Origin: Prorocentrum cordatum
Taxonomy: Eukaryota; Sar; Dinophyceae; Prorocentrales; Prorocentraceae
DNA length: 64,000 bases
Assembly: GCA_963575745.1 (NCBI GenBank)
Contig: CAUYUJ010018881.1
Location: 62,001 to 126,000 of the forward strand
Reading direction: 5' to 3'
The notes below the pieces were generated by a model. The model was given only the letters and a program-made list of their open reading frames with translations. It ran no database searches and had not been told where the DNA came from. The translations under genes and the position numbers were made by a program. Positions 53,657 through 64,000 of the stretch are shown here, in pieces (the stretch's first letter is position 1; every line of letters begins with the position of its first letter).

Positions 53657-53775
53657 CGTCTGTGCTGCCCGCGAGTGTCCTGGTCACTCTGGGAGTCGAG
53701 GCCGCCGTTACCTGTCATCGTCACCGTCAGCTTCTCTAAAAAGAATGTTATGGCCTCGGGGACCCGACTCGGCAT
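53657..53775 (+). repeat. split direct repeat B2 (right end)
   Basis: Second copy of B. It ends at CTCGGCAT, after which the host ATC array resumes. A 49-base spacer separates it from A2. Confidence 0.95.
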
Positions 53776-54231
53776 CATCATTATCATTCTCATTTTCATC
53801 GGGACACCATCGTCGTCATCATCATCATCATTACCATCATCATCACCATCGGGACACCATCATCATCATAACCATCAGCATCAACAGCATCATCATCATC
53901 ACACTCATCGTCATCATCATCATCATCATCGGGACACCATCATCATCTTCATCATCACCATTACCATCACATCATCTGATCATCATCTACATCATCAGGA
54001 GCATCATCATCATCAACATAATCATCGGGGCACCGTCCTCATCAGCAACATCATCATCAACATCATCATCATCATCGGGGCACCATCATCATCACCACCA
54101 TCACCATCATCAACAACATCATCATGAACATCGTCAACATCATCATCATCAGCATCATCATCATCATCATCATCGGGACACCGTCATCATCAGCAGCATC
54201 CGCATCATCATCGTCATCATCATCATCATCG

Positions 54232-54263
<32 letters not shown>

Positions 54264-54275
54264 GGGACACCGACG
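53776..54275. repeat. (ATC)n array with CGGGACACC punctuation, right half
   Basis: This is the continuation of the array at 46870-47431, with CATCGGGACACC or CGGGGCACC units at about 53800, 53849, 53928, 54027, 54076, 54173 and 54262. Confidence 0.95.
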
Positions 54276-54360
54276 GGACACCGGCGGGACACCAGCGCGA
54301 CACCGCGCGCCACCGGCCCCCGAGCGGGACACCGGCGGGACACCGCGGGGCACCGGTTGC
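54262..54360. repeat. CGGGACACCGG minisatellite
   Basis: The punctuation unit of the ATC array expands here to tandem CGGGACACCGGCGGGACACC-type copies without ATC triplets, as if it seeded a new minisatellite at the array edge. Confidence 0.85.
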
Positions 54361-55208
54361 CGGAAGGGAGACTTTTGGTCCGGCCGCGCCTCAGCTACAG
54401 GAGACTTATTTTTCGCCCGCCCACGCAGCTTCGCCTCGCCCGCACGCACGGCACGCACGAACACGAAACCGAAACAGATTTCCTGGTAGGGGGGCTCTCC
54501 GTTCCACTTCGATCTCACCCCCTCACCTCCGATAACTAATTATATGAGTGAGACGTACCAATCATACTAATAATACAGATCGCACTTTTTGAATGTTACT
54601 AGTAATACTAATCGTACTCATGATCGTAACCACACCAATGCTAATGCTAGCGCTACGAAATCTATTAATTATACTGGCGCAGCTTGGAATTATCCTAACA
54701 TGCCAACATGAAACATGATGATATTAATGCTGAGGACAGGAAAAAGAGCAGGGTAACCTGCTCGCAACCCTCGCCCCAGGCTGGCTCCGAGGGGCCCGCC
54801 GGCGCGCTACCTCCTGGCGCGCGCGTGCTGCTGGTGGACGATTGCGGCGCCACGCTGGCTGCGGCGCTGCGGCTGCGCGGGGCGCGGGTGACGACCCGCC
54901 GCGCCGCGGCGGCGGCGGTGACGAAGAGTACGACGACGCAGGGCTTCAGTGGTGCTGGCGCTCCTCCTCCTCCTCATTCTCCTGCTCTTCCTCCGCCTCC
55001 TTATCCTCCTCCTTCTCTCCTCCTCCCCTTTTTCCTCCTCCTCTTCCTCCTCCGCACGGCCAACCATCACATGGACAAGGCCGCCTTGCTCCAGCTGGTC
55101 CAGCCCTTGTTGCAGTCCGAGACGAAGTCCGTGCGGTGTCTTTGACGCCTGGTCGTTGTTCGACTGCTCGCTTCGACGGTTGTGACACCATCGTCGACGC
55201 TACGCGCA
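54361..55208. other. unassigned region with one short open segment
   Basis: 54540-54700 is unusually AT-rich. At about 54780-54935 a + frame reads GALPPGARVLLVDDCGATLA followed by AALRLRGARVTTRR. It looks protein-like (a VLLVDD strand followed by a helix, reminiscent of receiver or Rossmann starts) and is followed by a CTC-rich intron-like tract (54958-55055). I cannot assign it. Confidence 0.4.
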
Positions 55209-55218
55209 GTGACATGGA

Positions 55219-55852
55219 ATGCCCGAGCCCGTCTACATCACGGAGGAGAAAAAAGGGTCCCTCAAGCAGGATTGCCTTATGCGGTTGGAGCCTGCCGAGT
55301 CGGTAGTATGCTTGCAGGAGGTTCGGCACGATGAGCTTCAACTGCGTGCCTTCATGAATGCGGTGGCGCCCTCTGCGACGATTCTGTCGTCGCAGAGGTG
55401 AGCGAGGTGAGCGCATTCGGGGTGGGGTGGCAGTTCTTCTTCCCGAATTCGGACTGGTCGCTGGAGAGAGGGTGCGAAGTCGCCAGGTGGCTCTCGTGCC
55501 TGGTCGAGTTTTTCAGACGATCCGCCTACATGTCTTCGATGTACACGACCATGGTCGTTCCCGTGAACGGGTTAGCTCGGTCGTGAGGGCCATGGAGGCT
55601 GCCAAAGCGTCCGCGGCCAGGGCTCCTGCTCGGAGGCTCGTGATTGTCGCTGGCGATTTCAACTTCGCATCCGAGGAGGCGGTGTTCCTCCATATGCCGC
55701 AGGCTGCAGTTCGTCGTGTGTTTCTCAGCACCATGCGCAGGCGACGGTCTGGAGTCGGGTGCTCGCGCAGCTGGTCGAGATCGAGTGCGACATGCTGTCG
55801 GACTACGACGAAACAGCGAATTCCGCGTCGTGCTGCAATAAGCTGCCCGTGA
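55219..55852 (+). pseudogene. APE endonuclease of LINE 2 (frameshifted)
   Basis: CLQEVRHDE (catalytic Glu strand) and GDFNFA (metal-binding Asp/Asn) are both present but in different frames (55219 and 55358), so a frameshift lies near 55380-55400. A stop follows in the second frame at 55850. Confidence 0.7.
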
Positions 55853-56412
55853 AACTCGTCATCGATTTTGTCGACATCGACCGAATCATCCAGCCACTCT
55901 GCTCCAGCTCGCCAGGCTCCTGGCGCGCGTGGTATGGCGTCAGGATGTGGGCCTGTCCTGGCGTTTGCTCCATTCCCACCCTGCCGCGTCCGACTTGATC
56001 CAAGGTGTGCTGATCCACCTTGAGTCCTTCCATGCGTGGTCAGACCCCCTCCACTGTAAGGCTGTGGAGTGCGCGCGTGCTGAGCTCCAGGCCAGGAAGG
56101 AGAAGGAGGGGGACTCCAGGACCATGAGGTTGCGAGTGAGGGCTTTCGAGAAACGGGCTAGGCTGTGGCCACCTCTGAATCAACGTGTTTGCCTGACTGT
56201 TGTCACCGACGACCAGGATCAGGCCGCGACAGACCCGTGTGAGCGGATCAACCTTCTGGAGCGTTATTGGGACCTTATGTTCTCGACGAGGTCTTGGGAT
56301 GTGGATCTAGCTGGACCGTATGTGCGGCAACGTCTGCCTGATATTGATAACCTCGTCCTCCCTCCTCCGTCCTTGCGAGTGCGAAGGACTCGGCGACAGG
56401 ATATGATGGGCA

Positions 56413-57856
56413 ATGGTACTCTGCTTAGCGCTCCAGCCCCCAGGGCCTCGTGTTCTGCGGACTTCCTCGACTGGATCATCGGGGGTCAGGTGTTGTTCGA
56501 CTCGGCGAGCCTCACATTACAAGCCTTTCTTCCCAAGAACGCGGGGGATGGGGAGCTCCAGACGGGGCAGGTGGTACGCTTGGCTGGCAAAGTACGGGCT
56601 CTAGGGCTCTAGGCTTACGGAACTGTGATGCCAACATCGCGTCGGCGACCATGAATGCGGCGATCAGGCCGATGCTTACGAGGATCGCCCCGGCTTGTCA
56701 AAGGGGTTTCGTTCCCTGGCGGAATTTTGGCCTGAATATTCTAGAATTGGATGTCTCGAGTCGTAAGATGCCGCTTGCCCCTCGTGGCTCGCTGGCGTGC
56801 CCAGTCCTCTACAGCCTCGACGATGGGCACGCCTTCCCCTCCCTGAAGCAATAGTTCATGTTGTCCGTGCTCCGTGTCTAGCGCTTGCTCGAGGCCTTTC
56901 TGGTGTGTGTGTGTGGATCTTCGACCAGGCCATTGAGGGCATCGTGGTATCCTTTGGGCTCCGTGTGCATTTGTATTGGTTTCGAAGTGGGATTCTGCCG
57001 GGGTGTGCTCTTTACGGATCGCTGTATGCGATGGCGTCGTCGCCGTTCCTCGATCACCTCCAGGATACGATGTAGAGCTCCAGTGGCGTGGGTTGGTTAG
57101 CGCATGTTTTGACAACATTCGAGGCACGCTGCTCAGCATAGAGGACCTGGCCTTGGTCGCCCTCGTGATGAGGGCTGCGGAGGTGCTCGCTAATCTTATC
57201 AATTCAGACATGCCATTTTGTCCCGCTCGTGGGGCCCCTCTCGGAGAGCCTTGCGCAGCACGTTCTGGCGGTGCTGTCTCGTGTGGTGCCCCGCTGGGCT
57301 TCCATGGAGGTGGCTTCGGAGCTTCTGCATTTGGGTGTCTGGCTTGGCTCCTCGGTCGACCTCCCCAGACCCAGCGAGATCTCCTCACGAAGGTCCGTCT
57401 TCGGGCTCGAGCTGCTGGGCGTGGTGTGATCTCTGTTAGCATGCCCTTTATCATTCACGCTACACCTCTCGTCACGACCGCTTTTACATCAGTCAATGCT
57501 TCTGAATGTCCAGGGATGTGCTTGCAGCTGAGCTAGGAGTTCTTGCTCAGGTGTCCCGTTTGGCCCTTGGCACTCTCACGCTGAATTCATGGGTGCAGGT
57601 GGGCCTCTGGCAGGGCCCGCTGGTGACGCGCTGGGCGAATTTGAACTTGGCGTATCTCCTTCGTGCCGCGATGCGCATCTACCATGAATATGCTCGACTG
57701 CTCCCTGTGAAGCGACACCCTGCCCAGTTCTGTGGGCTTTCGAGGCCGCTCGACATGCTCTTTCGTGATCGGATGTGCCCTTCCTTCTGGCAGAGCCCCT
57801 CGATTGTGGAGAACATGGCTATGGCTGTGTCTGGCACGGTCCCTCCTGGACCCTGA
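56413..57856 (+). pseudogene. reverse transcriptase of LINE 2 (frameshifted)
   Basis: The fingers and palm motifs are clear: LRNCDANIAS (family LxNxDxKI), QRGFVPWRN (family QRGFIPGRN), LYSLDDGHAFPSL (motif A, DF/DY replaced by DD) and SGILPGCALYGSLYAM (motif B). The catalytic box is CFDN at 57098 instead of A/Y-A/V-DD. The thumb WASMEVASELLHLGVWLGSS (57299) corresponds to the YLG-x-x-x-G region. Confidence 0.75.
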
Positions 57857-58160
57857 TCTAAGATGATAGACGTGGGACGCGCGCGCGCGGCTCTCGCGGC
57901 TGCTCCTGAGCATCACTTGCGACCGCAACGTGTTGTAAATCGTGCCCAGCGTGATCGTGTTCTTGTCGTCGATCCCCTCCGTGAATTCTCGTGCATGAAG
58001 CTGCGCAAGTTCTTCGGTGGCCGCCACGGTGCGTTCTGGGAGGAGCTTGACTGTGAGGCGATCCTTGCCCAGCTGCAGAAGCGTCCGTGCTCGTGCGCTT
58101 GGTCTGCTATTGGCACGTGGTGTGACGGCTAGTTTACTCCGGATTCCATAATAAAGTGGG

Positions 58161-60165
58161 GGGGGGTCACATTTGGGGGGGTGTCTGATTAGAGCTGTCT
58201 CGGAGGGTTCGGGGGGGTCTGGGCGAAGGGCCGCCCTTTCATGGATGGTCTGGAGGGGTCTAAAACTTTTCGTCTGGGAGGGTTGTGACCCCCTCCCTTT
58301 TATTAAGAAATCTGGAGTACCTCTTCGAGGATCCTGCATCTTGCCAGGAAGAGGAGTTGCGCCTTCTGGATTTGCCGGCGCTCGTGCTTCGCGCCGCGTT
58401 CGCCTTTCGCCGTGCTCCTCGGGACGCCCTTGCACGGCCGTCTCCGCTCGGCCCCGCGGAAACAGGGGGGCCGGTTAACCCGACGCTGGCTGCATTTGGC
58501 TTTGTGACAGCAGCACGCGGGGCCTACAACGCGGCGAAGGGCACTGCGACGTGGCCGATGTCTGAGATGGACGCGCACAGCGCGGCGATGGCGGGGGCGC
58601 GCTCGATGAAAATGGTCGCGCCGACCGCTCCTGGCGACGATGGACGCGCTCTACCTTTGCCGTGGCGGCGGCGGCCTCGGCCGTCCCCAACGTTTTCGGC
58701 GTCAGCCTTCTTATCCTTCTTCTGCGGTGGCCGGAGTGGTACTCCCTGAGCTCGCGGACCCGAGCTCTGACCCTGACGTGACCGTGCCTGGAGCGACGGA
58801 TTCGGGTCCCGAGCCGCTGCTAGACAGCCCGCACTGGAACCCACGCCTGACGCCGCGTTTGGTTCCTGGGCCGCGATCCGATGATGATTATGTCTGGCGC
58901 GATCTCTGCCCTGCGACGCGTGCGCCGCCTCGCCCGCGGACTCCCGCTACAGAGCCCGCGGCCCCTGTGGCGCGTTGGTGCGCTGGAGGACCTCTATGCC
59001 TGTAAGTGATCCTGCGTGGACGTGGCTGCGATGGCGGCCGATCGACCGGCCAACCAACCGACAGTGACGAGGTGGTCTTCGACTCGACGGGTTTCGGTCG
59101 ACAGCGCTGGTGAGAGCAAGATCGTGGTCCCCAAGTGGCCCCTCTGCAGCGTTGAGGGCCAGTCCGTGTGCAGTGGCGACCTCTGTTGCTTCCTTGCTCA
59201 CGGAGTCCTCCTTCCATGATGGCGAGTTCGTGTCCGCCGATTGGCTCGGCTGCTGCATTCGTGGCGAGGTCGGCTCCAGAGATGGCCAGTTTGCGATCGC
59301 TAGTCGGGTCGTCCTTCATGAGCACGCCAATGACATCTGCCTCCGCCCGTGAGGCGCGGCAAAAAGGGAGCTCGATCGATCGTCGGCCCGTTGCTGCCTG
59401 CGCCGCTTGCCCCCCCCCCCCTCGCCCCTTTTGGTGCTGCGCCCCCCTCGATCACATGCGTGCAGCGAGCTTTCCTATTTCGGCCATCCGCTCCGCCGAC
59501 GCGCCGAGCGAGAGCCTGCCCGAGCTGCGAGAGGTGCCGTCCGCTGTGGCGGCCGACGCCGCCCGCTGCTGGGGCGGTGGGCAGGTGTTCAGCGGGCAGA
59601 GGGCAGCGAACTTTTCCTCCTGCGGTCGTCTCTTCCTCCTCCTCCTGCGCTTCGCGGGCGGGCCCCCGTCGACCCCCGCCGGCGGCGCCCATCCGCCGCC
59701 GGCAGGAGGGGTGCCGCCTTGGGCCCTGCGGAGTCGACCAGGTCGGAGGTGCTCAACCTCGCCTGGGCCGCCGCCACTGCGCGCGCCGTTCCCGCCTCGG
59801 CCTGGGCGCCGTCACCATCGCCATCGCCATCATCAGCAGCAGCACCATCATCGTCATCACCATCACCATGAGCATCGCCAGCATCATCGTCGTCGTCATC
59901 ACCGCCGCGACCATCGCCATCGCCATCGTCATCAACGCGCTGGATGTATGAGATCCCTCTCGCTGGACTGTGTGACCTTTACTGCTATCTCGTGGTCGCC
60001 CATTGTGCGGATCTACCTGCCTCCACGAGAGAGAGAGAGAGAGAGAGAGGGAGGGAGAGAGGGAGACGCTTCTCGTCTTCGTCGCTAAGGGTGATCATTC
60101 ATCTGACCTGTCTTGCTCGCCATCCCGCTCTCCCAGCGCACGTCGTCCTTTTTCGGCTTTGGCAG
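58161..60165. other. region with unassigned open frames
   Basis: A 154-codon + frame at 58285-58749 (LLRNLEYLFEDPASCQEEEL, GFVTAARGAYNAAKGTATWP) looks partly protein-like but has no recognised family. 58760-59010 and 59168-59800 are Pro/Arg/Ala-rich and frame-ambiguous. 59810-59940 is an ATC/CGTC triplet run, and 60028-60065 is (GA)n. The segment could contain the 5' part of the following LINE fragment. Confidence 0.4.
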
Positions 60166-60169
60166 ACGC

Positions 60170-62110
60170 ATATTGCAAGATCATGTCTCTGGAATCCCTG
60201 TGGCGTCTGGAACATGGACAGCTCGTGAGACAGTCTCAAGTTCAGGCGCGTTTGAACGTTTTTCCCATGACTGATCAGTTTTTTGAAGCCGATGTTTGGG
60301 GTCTAAAGCAGCTTGTGCTTGGGGGGGACCGCGTGCATGTTCCTGACCGACGTTGCTGCCGCGTTCCCGAGCATTGCTGTGTCCCGGCTGTTCCAGTCTT
60401 AGTGCTGATGCAGGCCCATCCTGGGATCATTCATTCCTTCGAGGCGCTTTACTGTGAGAAATCAGGGATTGCCTGTTTCGGCGGGAAGCGGCATCGTGGC
60501 ATTCAACTCCTTGGGAGCGCTCGGCAAGGACACCCTTCCAGTGTGCTCTTGTTTGCTCTGGCACTTGGGCTGTGCATTCAGCGGTTTTCTTCGCGGTTTC
60601 GCCGGCTCGTTCTGGCTTATGCGGATGATCTCTGGTTTGGGTTTAGGAACGTAGCGATCGAACTCCTGATTCTGTTGCCACTTGTGTAGAAGTGTGATGC
60701 AGGGATTGGATCGCGACTCAACGTTTGGAAGTGCGTGCTGATTCACTGTGGCCTCTCTCTGACACCAACGACTGCCTAGCGCATCCTTGGCTCGCTTGGC
60801 CCTGGGCCTCCTCGATGCAGCTTGCTCGGCGCGTTCGGCGCCTTGGGATCCAGATTGGGCCCGATGGTTGGAGGGTGGCCTGGGACGCGTCTTCGCGGAA
60901 CTACCACCAGCGACGCGTGGAGATCCGACGGTTGAGGCCTTCGTTTGCTATGACGATTCGTTCGTGCGTGGTCTTCGCTGTCTCGGTTCGTCGGTTAGCT
61001 GCGCATTTAGATCCTGCCTCTCGCGAAGTTGCCCGCCGCGAAGGTAACGTTCACAACGCGAGGTGGTGGCTGGCCCCCGGTCCTGTTTCTCAACCGTGTG
61101 ACGTGTGCTCGGCTGCGGGATCTGGGGCTCGCTCCCGAGTGGTCAGATCTGGCCCGCGTCGGCGTCGCCAATCATCACCACCCACCAAACCACCCCAACC
61201 CAACCCGAAGGCTTCACTTTGCCCTCCATTTCCAGTGTGGTGGTGGGGTGGGGGTCAGGGAACATGGTAAAACACATGGAACCCGTACTCCCCCAGCTCG
61301 AATTTCGGGTCAAATTCGGGTCTTCGGGTTTGCTTGGGGTGGTCTGGTAGGTAGTCAAATCAGGTCCGCCTGGCACGGCCCTCGCCCACATTGGGGCAGT
61401 TCCCATGCTGGTCGGGGATCTCATGATGCAAGATGAGTGTTGCCCTGGGCGTGTCTGCTATCCCTGGGGGCAACACTCCTTCGCTCGTTCTCTGGTATCG
61501 GCATGGGAGTCTCACACTATCTGTTGCTGGTTGCTTGTCTTAGGCCCTGTGCCCCTCCCATCCACCCTTTCCGATGCATCCACGCGAGCATGTGAGGTGG
61601 TTCTATAGCGTCGTGCTTTCCCAATTTTCAGGCATCATTCAGGCGACCCGTAGCGTTGTCAAAGATAGTTCCTTTTATCTCGGGCTCGCTGTTCTCCGTG
61701 CTCGTGCGCGAGGTGTCTGCGCTAGTGCTCGCTTTCATCGTGGCCCTTCTCGGTGTTGTTGGAACTGTGGGAGGGATGGTGCTACAGATTCTGTGGTGCA
61801 TGCAGCTTGCCCTGGATTCCGACGACAGGCTCTAGCTCTCGCCCCTTGCCTCGCCCTGTCTTTTAGAAAAGAGTCTTGGTTCCGCTGTTTAATCTTCGTT
61901 TCCCCGTCACCGCTTCCTGATCAACGTCTGCTCTGCGCGAGCATCTTCAATGCGTTTTTGCTTGTTCAGGCCTGCTTTCGCGAATGTTCGACGGTCTTCC
62001 TGGGCGATCTTTTTGAGGCTAGAGTGCAGGCTCACTGCTGGTGCCACCCTCGTGTCCATGCTGCCTGGGCTGGCGTTCCCGGGTAACTGGGGCGCGGCTG
62101 TGGTCCCCAT
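60170..62110 (+). mobile_element. decayed non-LTR retrotransposon 3 (RT onward)
   Basis: The RT palm is in the 60003-60689 frame: GIQLLGSARQGHPSSVLLFA (motif B position) and RRLVLAYADDLWFG, with an intact YADD box at about 60618. Then KCDAGIGSRLNVWKCVLI (family GL-x-LN-x-x-K) follows in another frame. The thumb is at 60825-61080: VRRLGIQIGPDGWRVAWDAS (family YLG-x-x-IGPGA), ending CARLRDLGLAPEWSDLARVG. At 61690-61830, RCCWNCGRDGATDSVVHAAC gives a C-x2-C-x9-H-x3-C knuckle. No endonuclease was found upstream, so it is 5'-truncated or too diverged. Frameshifts are at about 60690, 61160 and 61570. Confidence 0.7.
60460..61165 (+). pseudogene. reverse transcriptase of LINE 3 (frameshifted)
   Basis: The YADD catalytic box is intact and surrounded by hydrophobic strand residues (LVLAYADDLWF). 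The thumb is 30-40 codons further on in a different frame. A GGTTGGGT-rich stretch interrupts the element at 61170-61270. Confidence 0.65.
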
Positions 62111-63192
62111 TTTTGACGCATTCGGTGCAAGTTTCCGCTGTCTCTCTCTCTCTCTTATCTTTTGTTGGTCGCTGCTGGTCTGAGTGGTCTGTAAATTTTG
62201 ATCGTTCTGGGGGAGTGGCCGTCGATCTCTTACACGTCAGAAGATGCTAGCCTTAAGTCGCCACGTCTCATGTGACAAGCTACCGGGGATTAACGCGACG
62301 GTGTCTCAGGGTGTGTCAGGGTGTGTGTGTGTGTGTGTGTGTCCTGGGAGGCCGCCGACCATGCGCCCCGCAGGTTTTCGACGAATCCCCTTCTCCTTGT
62401 GTTCCCCCGTCTGCTCCGCTCGGTGCTTCTCGTGTGCAGGAGAGGGTGGGGCGCTCTCTTGCTCTCTGTGCCGCTGGGAGTGCTGCGGGGCTTCTTCTGC
62501 AGGGCTTAGTGCCTGACTCCATCGCTCGTCCGCTCGCATTTGGTTTTGCGCGCGGTCGCCCACTGGCCTTTGACAACTCCCGGCTGGGAGGACTTCGACA
62601 TGGATGGAGCGACAGGGCATCCATGGGGCTATAGTGGGCCTCCGCTAGCCACTCTTTACCCCTGCACCCCTCAGGTCTTCGATGAGGTCCTAGGGCCGCT
62701 GCCTGCCTTGCCCCGACCCGCTTTCGGCCGAAGGGGCCTTGCGGGCTTGGTCTGTTCGGCCATTGTCTTCGTTGCTGATCAACCATCCCTCTTTTTTGTT
62801 TTTCCTTTCTGTCTGTCTGTCTGTCTGTCTGCCTCTCTCTCTCTCTCTCTCTTTTTTTTTGTCTTTTTGTTTTTTGTTTCTCTCTCTCTCTCTCTCATTC
62901 TGCAGGGTTTTAACTCGCACGCTGGGCGTTTTCTGGATTTGCGCATCGATTGTTACTCCGTTCGTTGCCGTCGGTCCGCGCGAGGGGGGAATCATCGTCA
63001 TCATCATCGTCATCACCATCGTCAGGATCATCTCCACCACCATCATCATCACAAGTATCATCGTCGTCCCCGTCGTCATCATCATCATCATCATCATCAT
63101 CATCACCACCATCACCACCAGGAGCATTATCACCATCATCATTGTAATCTGCGTCGTCTTCGTTGTCGTCGTCGTCGTCTTCGTCTTCGTCT

Positions 63193-63224
<32 letters not shown>

Positions 63225-63990
63225 CGACGCATCTTCGTCGTCGTCGTCGTCGTCCTCGTTGTCGTGGACGGCCCCCCAGCGCGCGGGGCCCGAGGTGACC
63301 CGCTGGCGCCGCTTCTGCCGCGGCCCCCGCGCCGGCGCGGCGTGGCCGCCCGGGCGCTCCGGGGGCAGGCTGTACGACGGCTCCCCGCAGGGGGGGAGGA
63401 AGAAGAACAAAGGCAAAAACAACAGCAATAATGAACACAATAAGGAAAGGACAAGTAACAATAACAATGCTAGTAAGGAGCGTCAAACTAAGATGAGTAA
63501 CACATCGATGGGAGGACCAGTAGCAGTAGTGCGACGAACAATAATCACAGGAACAAATGCGGAAAAGAGGAATATGAGGAATAAGAGGGAGAAGGGGAAG
63601 AAGAGGAAGACACGCCCATGGGCCGGTCTGGCATCAACCGCTCGCGCTTGCGCATTCAGCGCGCCATCATGAGGCCGGCCGCGTTGACGTCAGGCTCCCG
63701 AAGGAACCGTCGGTAGGGCTCCTGTGGCAGGTCCCTTGCGTGGGTCTCTGACATCGTTTGGGGCAATTCGTGGGGCGTCCAAGGGGGGTGGTCGGGACAA
63801 CGCTGGGGGGGTGCAGGCTCGAGGGGGGACGCATCGACCCCCACTCGCCCACTGATTCGCTGATAGGGGCCTGGTAGCACGCCCCAGGCGCCGCCCAGCG
63901 GCTGCGCGGCTGCGCGGCTGCGCGGCTGCGGCTGCGGCTGCAGCTGCAGCTGCGAAGCTCTACGAGGTCCCCGGCGGTAGCCAGGTTATC
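62111..63990. other. microsatellite-rich right end without recognised gene
   Basis: (GT)n at 62318-62342; (CTGT)n followed by (CT)n and poly-T at 62806-62900; ATC and CGT/CTTCGTC triplets at 62993-63255; AAC-rich sequence at 63405-63470. A GC-rich + frame at 63265-63405 (TRWRRFCRGPRAGAAWPPGR) could be an exon but has no family. CAGGTTTTCGACGAATCC (62370) and CAGGTCTTCGATGAGGTCC (62672) are a diverged pair. Minus-strand Thr/Asp-rich frames are artefacts. Confidence 0.5.
63895..63952. repeat. GGCTGC/GCGGCTGC minisatellite
   Basis: GCGGCTGC octamers shorten to GGCTGC and then GCAGCT hexamers. The GCAGCT end is itself palindromic. Confidence 0.9.
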
Positions 63991-64000
63991 AGGTTGACGG

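Larger units (their letters stand above)
47432..53775 (+). mobile_element. DIRS/Ngaro-class tyrosine-recombinase retrotransposon, near intact
   Basis: A 6.34-kb element with ends defined by split direct repeats: A1 47432-47509 at the left; B1 53414-53532 joined to A2 53530-53607; and B2 53657-53775 at the right. Coding order is a small Cys-rich membrane ORF, a gag-like ORF, an RT-RNase H ORF, a tyrosine recombinase in an overlapping frame, and a C5-methyltransferase-like domain. All frames are open. The flanks are the two halves of one ATC array, with no target duplication; CAT at the left junction and CAT after B2 fit recombinase integration at a short shared sequence. A1/A2 are identical and B1/B2 differ at about five positions, so the insertion looks young. 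The MT tail is DIRS-like, whereas split direct repeats are typical of PAT, Kangaroo and Ngaro. Confidence 0.9.
55209..58160 (+). mobile_element. decayed non-LTR retrotransposon 2
   Basis: The element starts with VTWNA (55209), the usual first strand of an APE endonuclease. It continues in shifted frames: VVCLQEVRHDELQLRAF (55305), GGVAVLLPEFGL (55420) and RRLVIVAGDFNFASEEAVF (55635). RT follows: NCDANIASATMNAAIRPMLT and CQRGFVPWRNFGLNILELD (56620-56760), PVLYSLDDGHAFPS (56800), RSGILPGCALYGSLYAMASS (56983) and SACFDNIRG (57090), where the A/Y-x-DD box has become CFDN. Then come a thumb and connection (57218-57856) and an end with CMKLRKFFGGRHG. An AATAAA-like signal occurs at 58150. It is inactivated by at least four frameshifts and by the altered catalytic box. 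Confidence 0.8.

Noticed and set aside
62690-63467. Asp-rich and Thr-rich minus-strand frames
   Set aside because: They are complements of ATC/CGT triplet repeats.
1-64000. tRNA, rRNA, spliced-leader and 5S genes
   Set aside because: I looked for obvious A/B boxes, a spliced-leader-like TTTTGGCTCAAG motif and rRNA signatures and saw none. A covariance-model search would be needed to exclude tRNAs.

Overview
The window reads as nuclear DNA of a core dinoflagellate. This is inferred from the combination seen: GC-rich sequence, one-strand genes broken into short exons by long introns full of triplet microsatellites, AG|G acceptors with mixed donors, very abundant hairpin repeats, and retroelements of the non-LTR and tyrosine-recombinase (DIRS/Ngaro-like) classes. 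No prokaryotic gene order, rRNA, tRNA or CRISPR array was recognised. Species is not determinable by eye; Prorocentrum or Polarella-type genomes fit. All convincing coding sequence is on the + strand.

Layout. 1-5.6 kb: triplet arrays, 18-bp and GGTTC minisatellites, and one exon fragment resembling a BEACH domain. 5.6-9.2 kb: a decayed non-LTR retrotransposon (endonuclease, RT with YVDD, terminal Cys/His knuckle). 9.2-12.1 kb: GGA and ACT arrays. 12.7-22.5 kb: a multi-exon gene of unknown function. 23.4-26 kb: a short first exon and an intron-poor gene encoding a Gly/Tyr protein with VGGYKSTE repeats. 27.5-34.0 kb: a multi-exon C5-cytosine DNA methyltransferase-like gene with zinc ribbon, motifs I, IV, VI, VIII and X. 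35.6-44.9 kb: a multi-exon gene of unknown function with helical, charged exons. 45.6-46.5 kb: a roughly 155-bp satellite in which each unit carries a GC-alternating palindrome.

46.9-54.3 kb holds the best candidate system: a nearly intact tyrosine-recombinase retrotransposon (about 47432-53775) inserted cleanly into an (ATC)n array. It has split direct repeats (A1 ... B1-A2 ... B2), a small Cys-rich membrane-protein ORF, a gag-like ORF, a 1371-codon RT-RNase H ORF, a tyrosine recombinase in an overlapping +1 frame, and a C5-methyltransferase-like tail back in the first frame. 55.2-58.2 and 60.2-62.1 kb are two more decayed non-LTR elements, followed by microsatellites to the end.

The introns are themselves structured: long inverted repeats, GGA-to-CCT strand-switch palindromes, GGGCCAT tracts and a roughly 1-kb composite repeat shared by the introns of two unrelated genes. 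Exon borders were assigned by eye from open frames, AG|G acceptors and family similarity, so ends may be off by a few to tens of bases.
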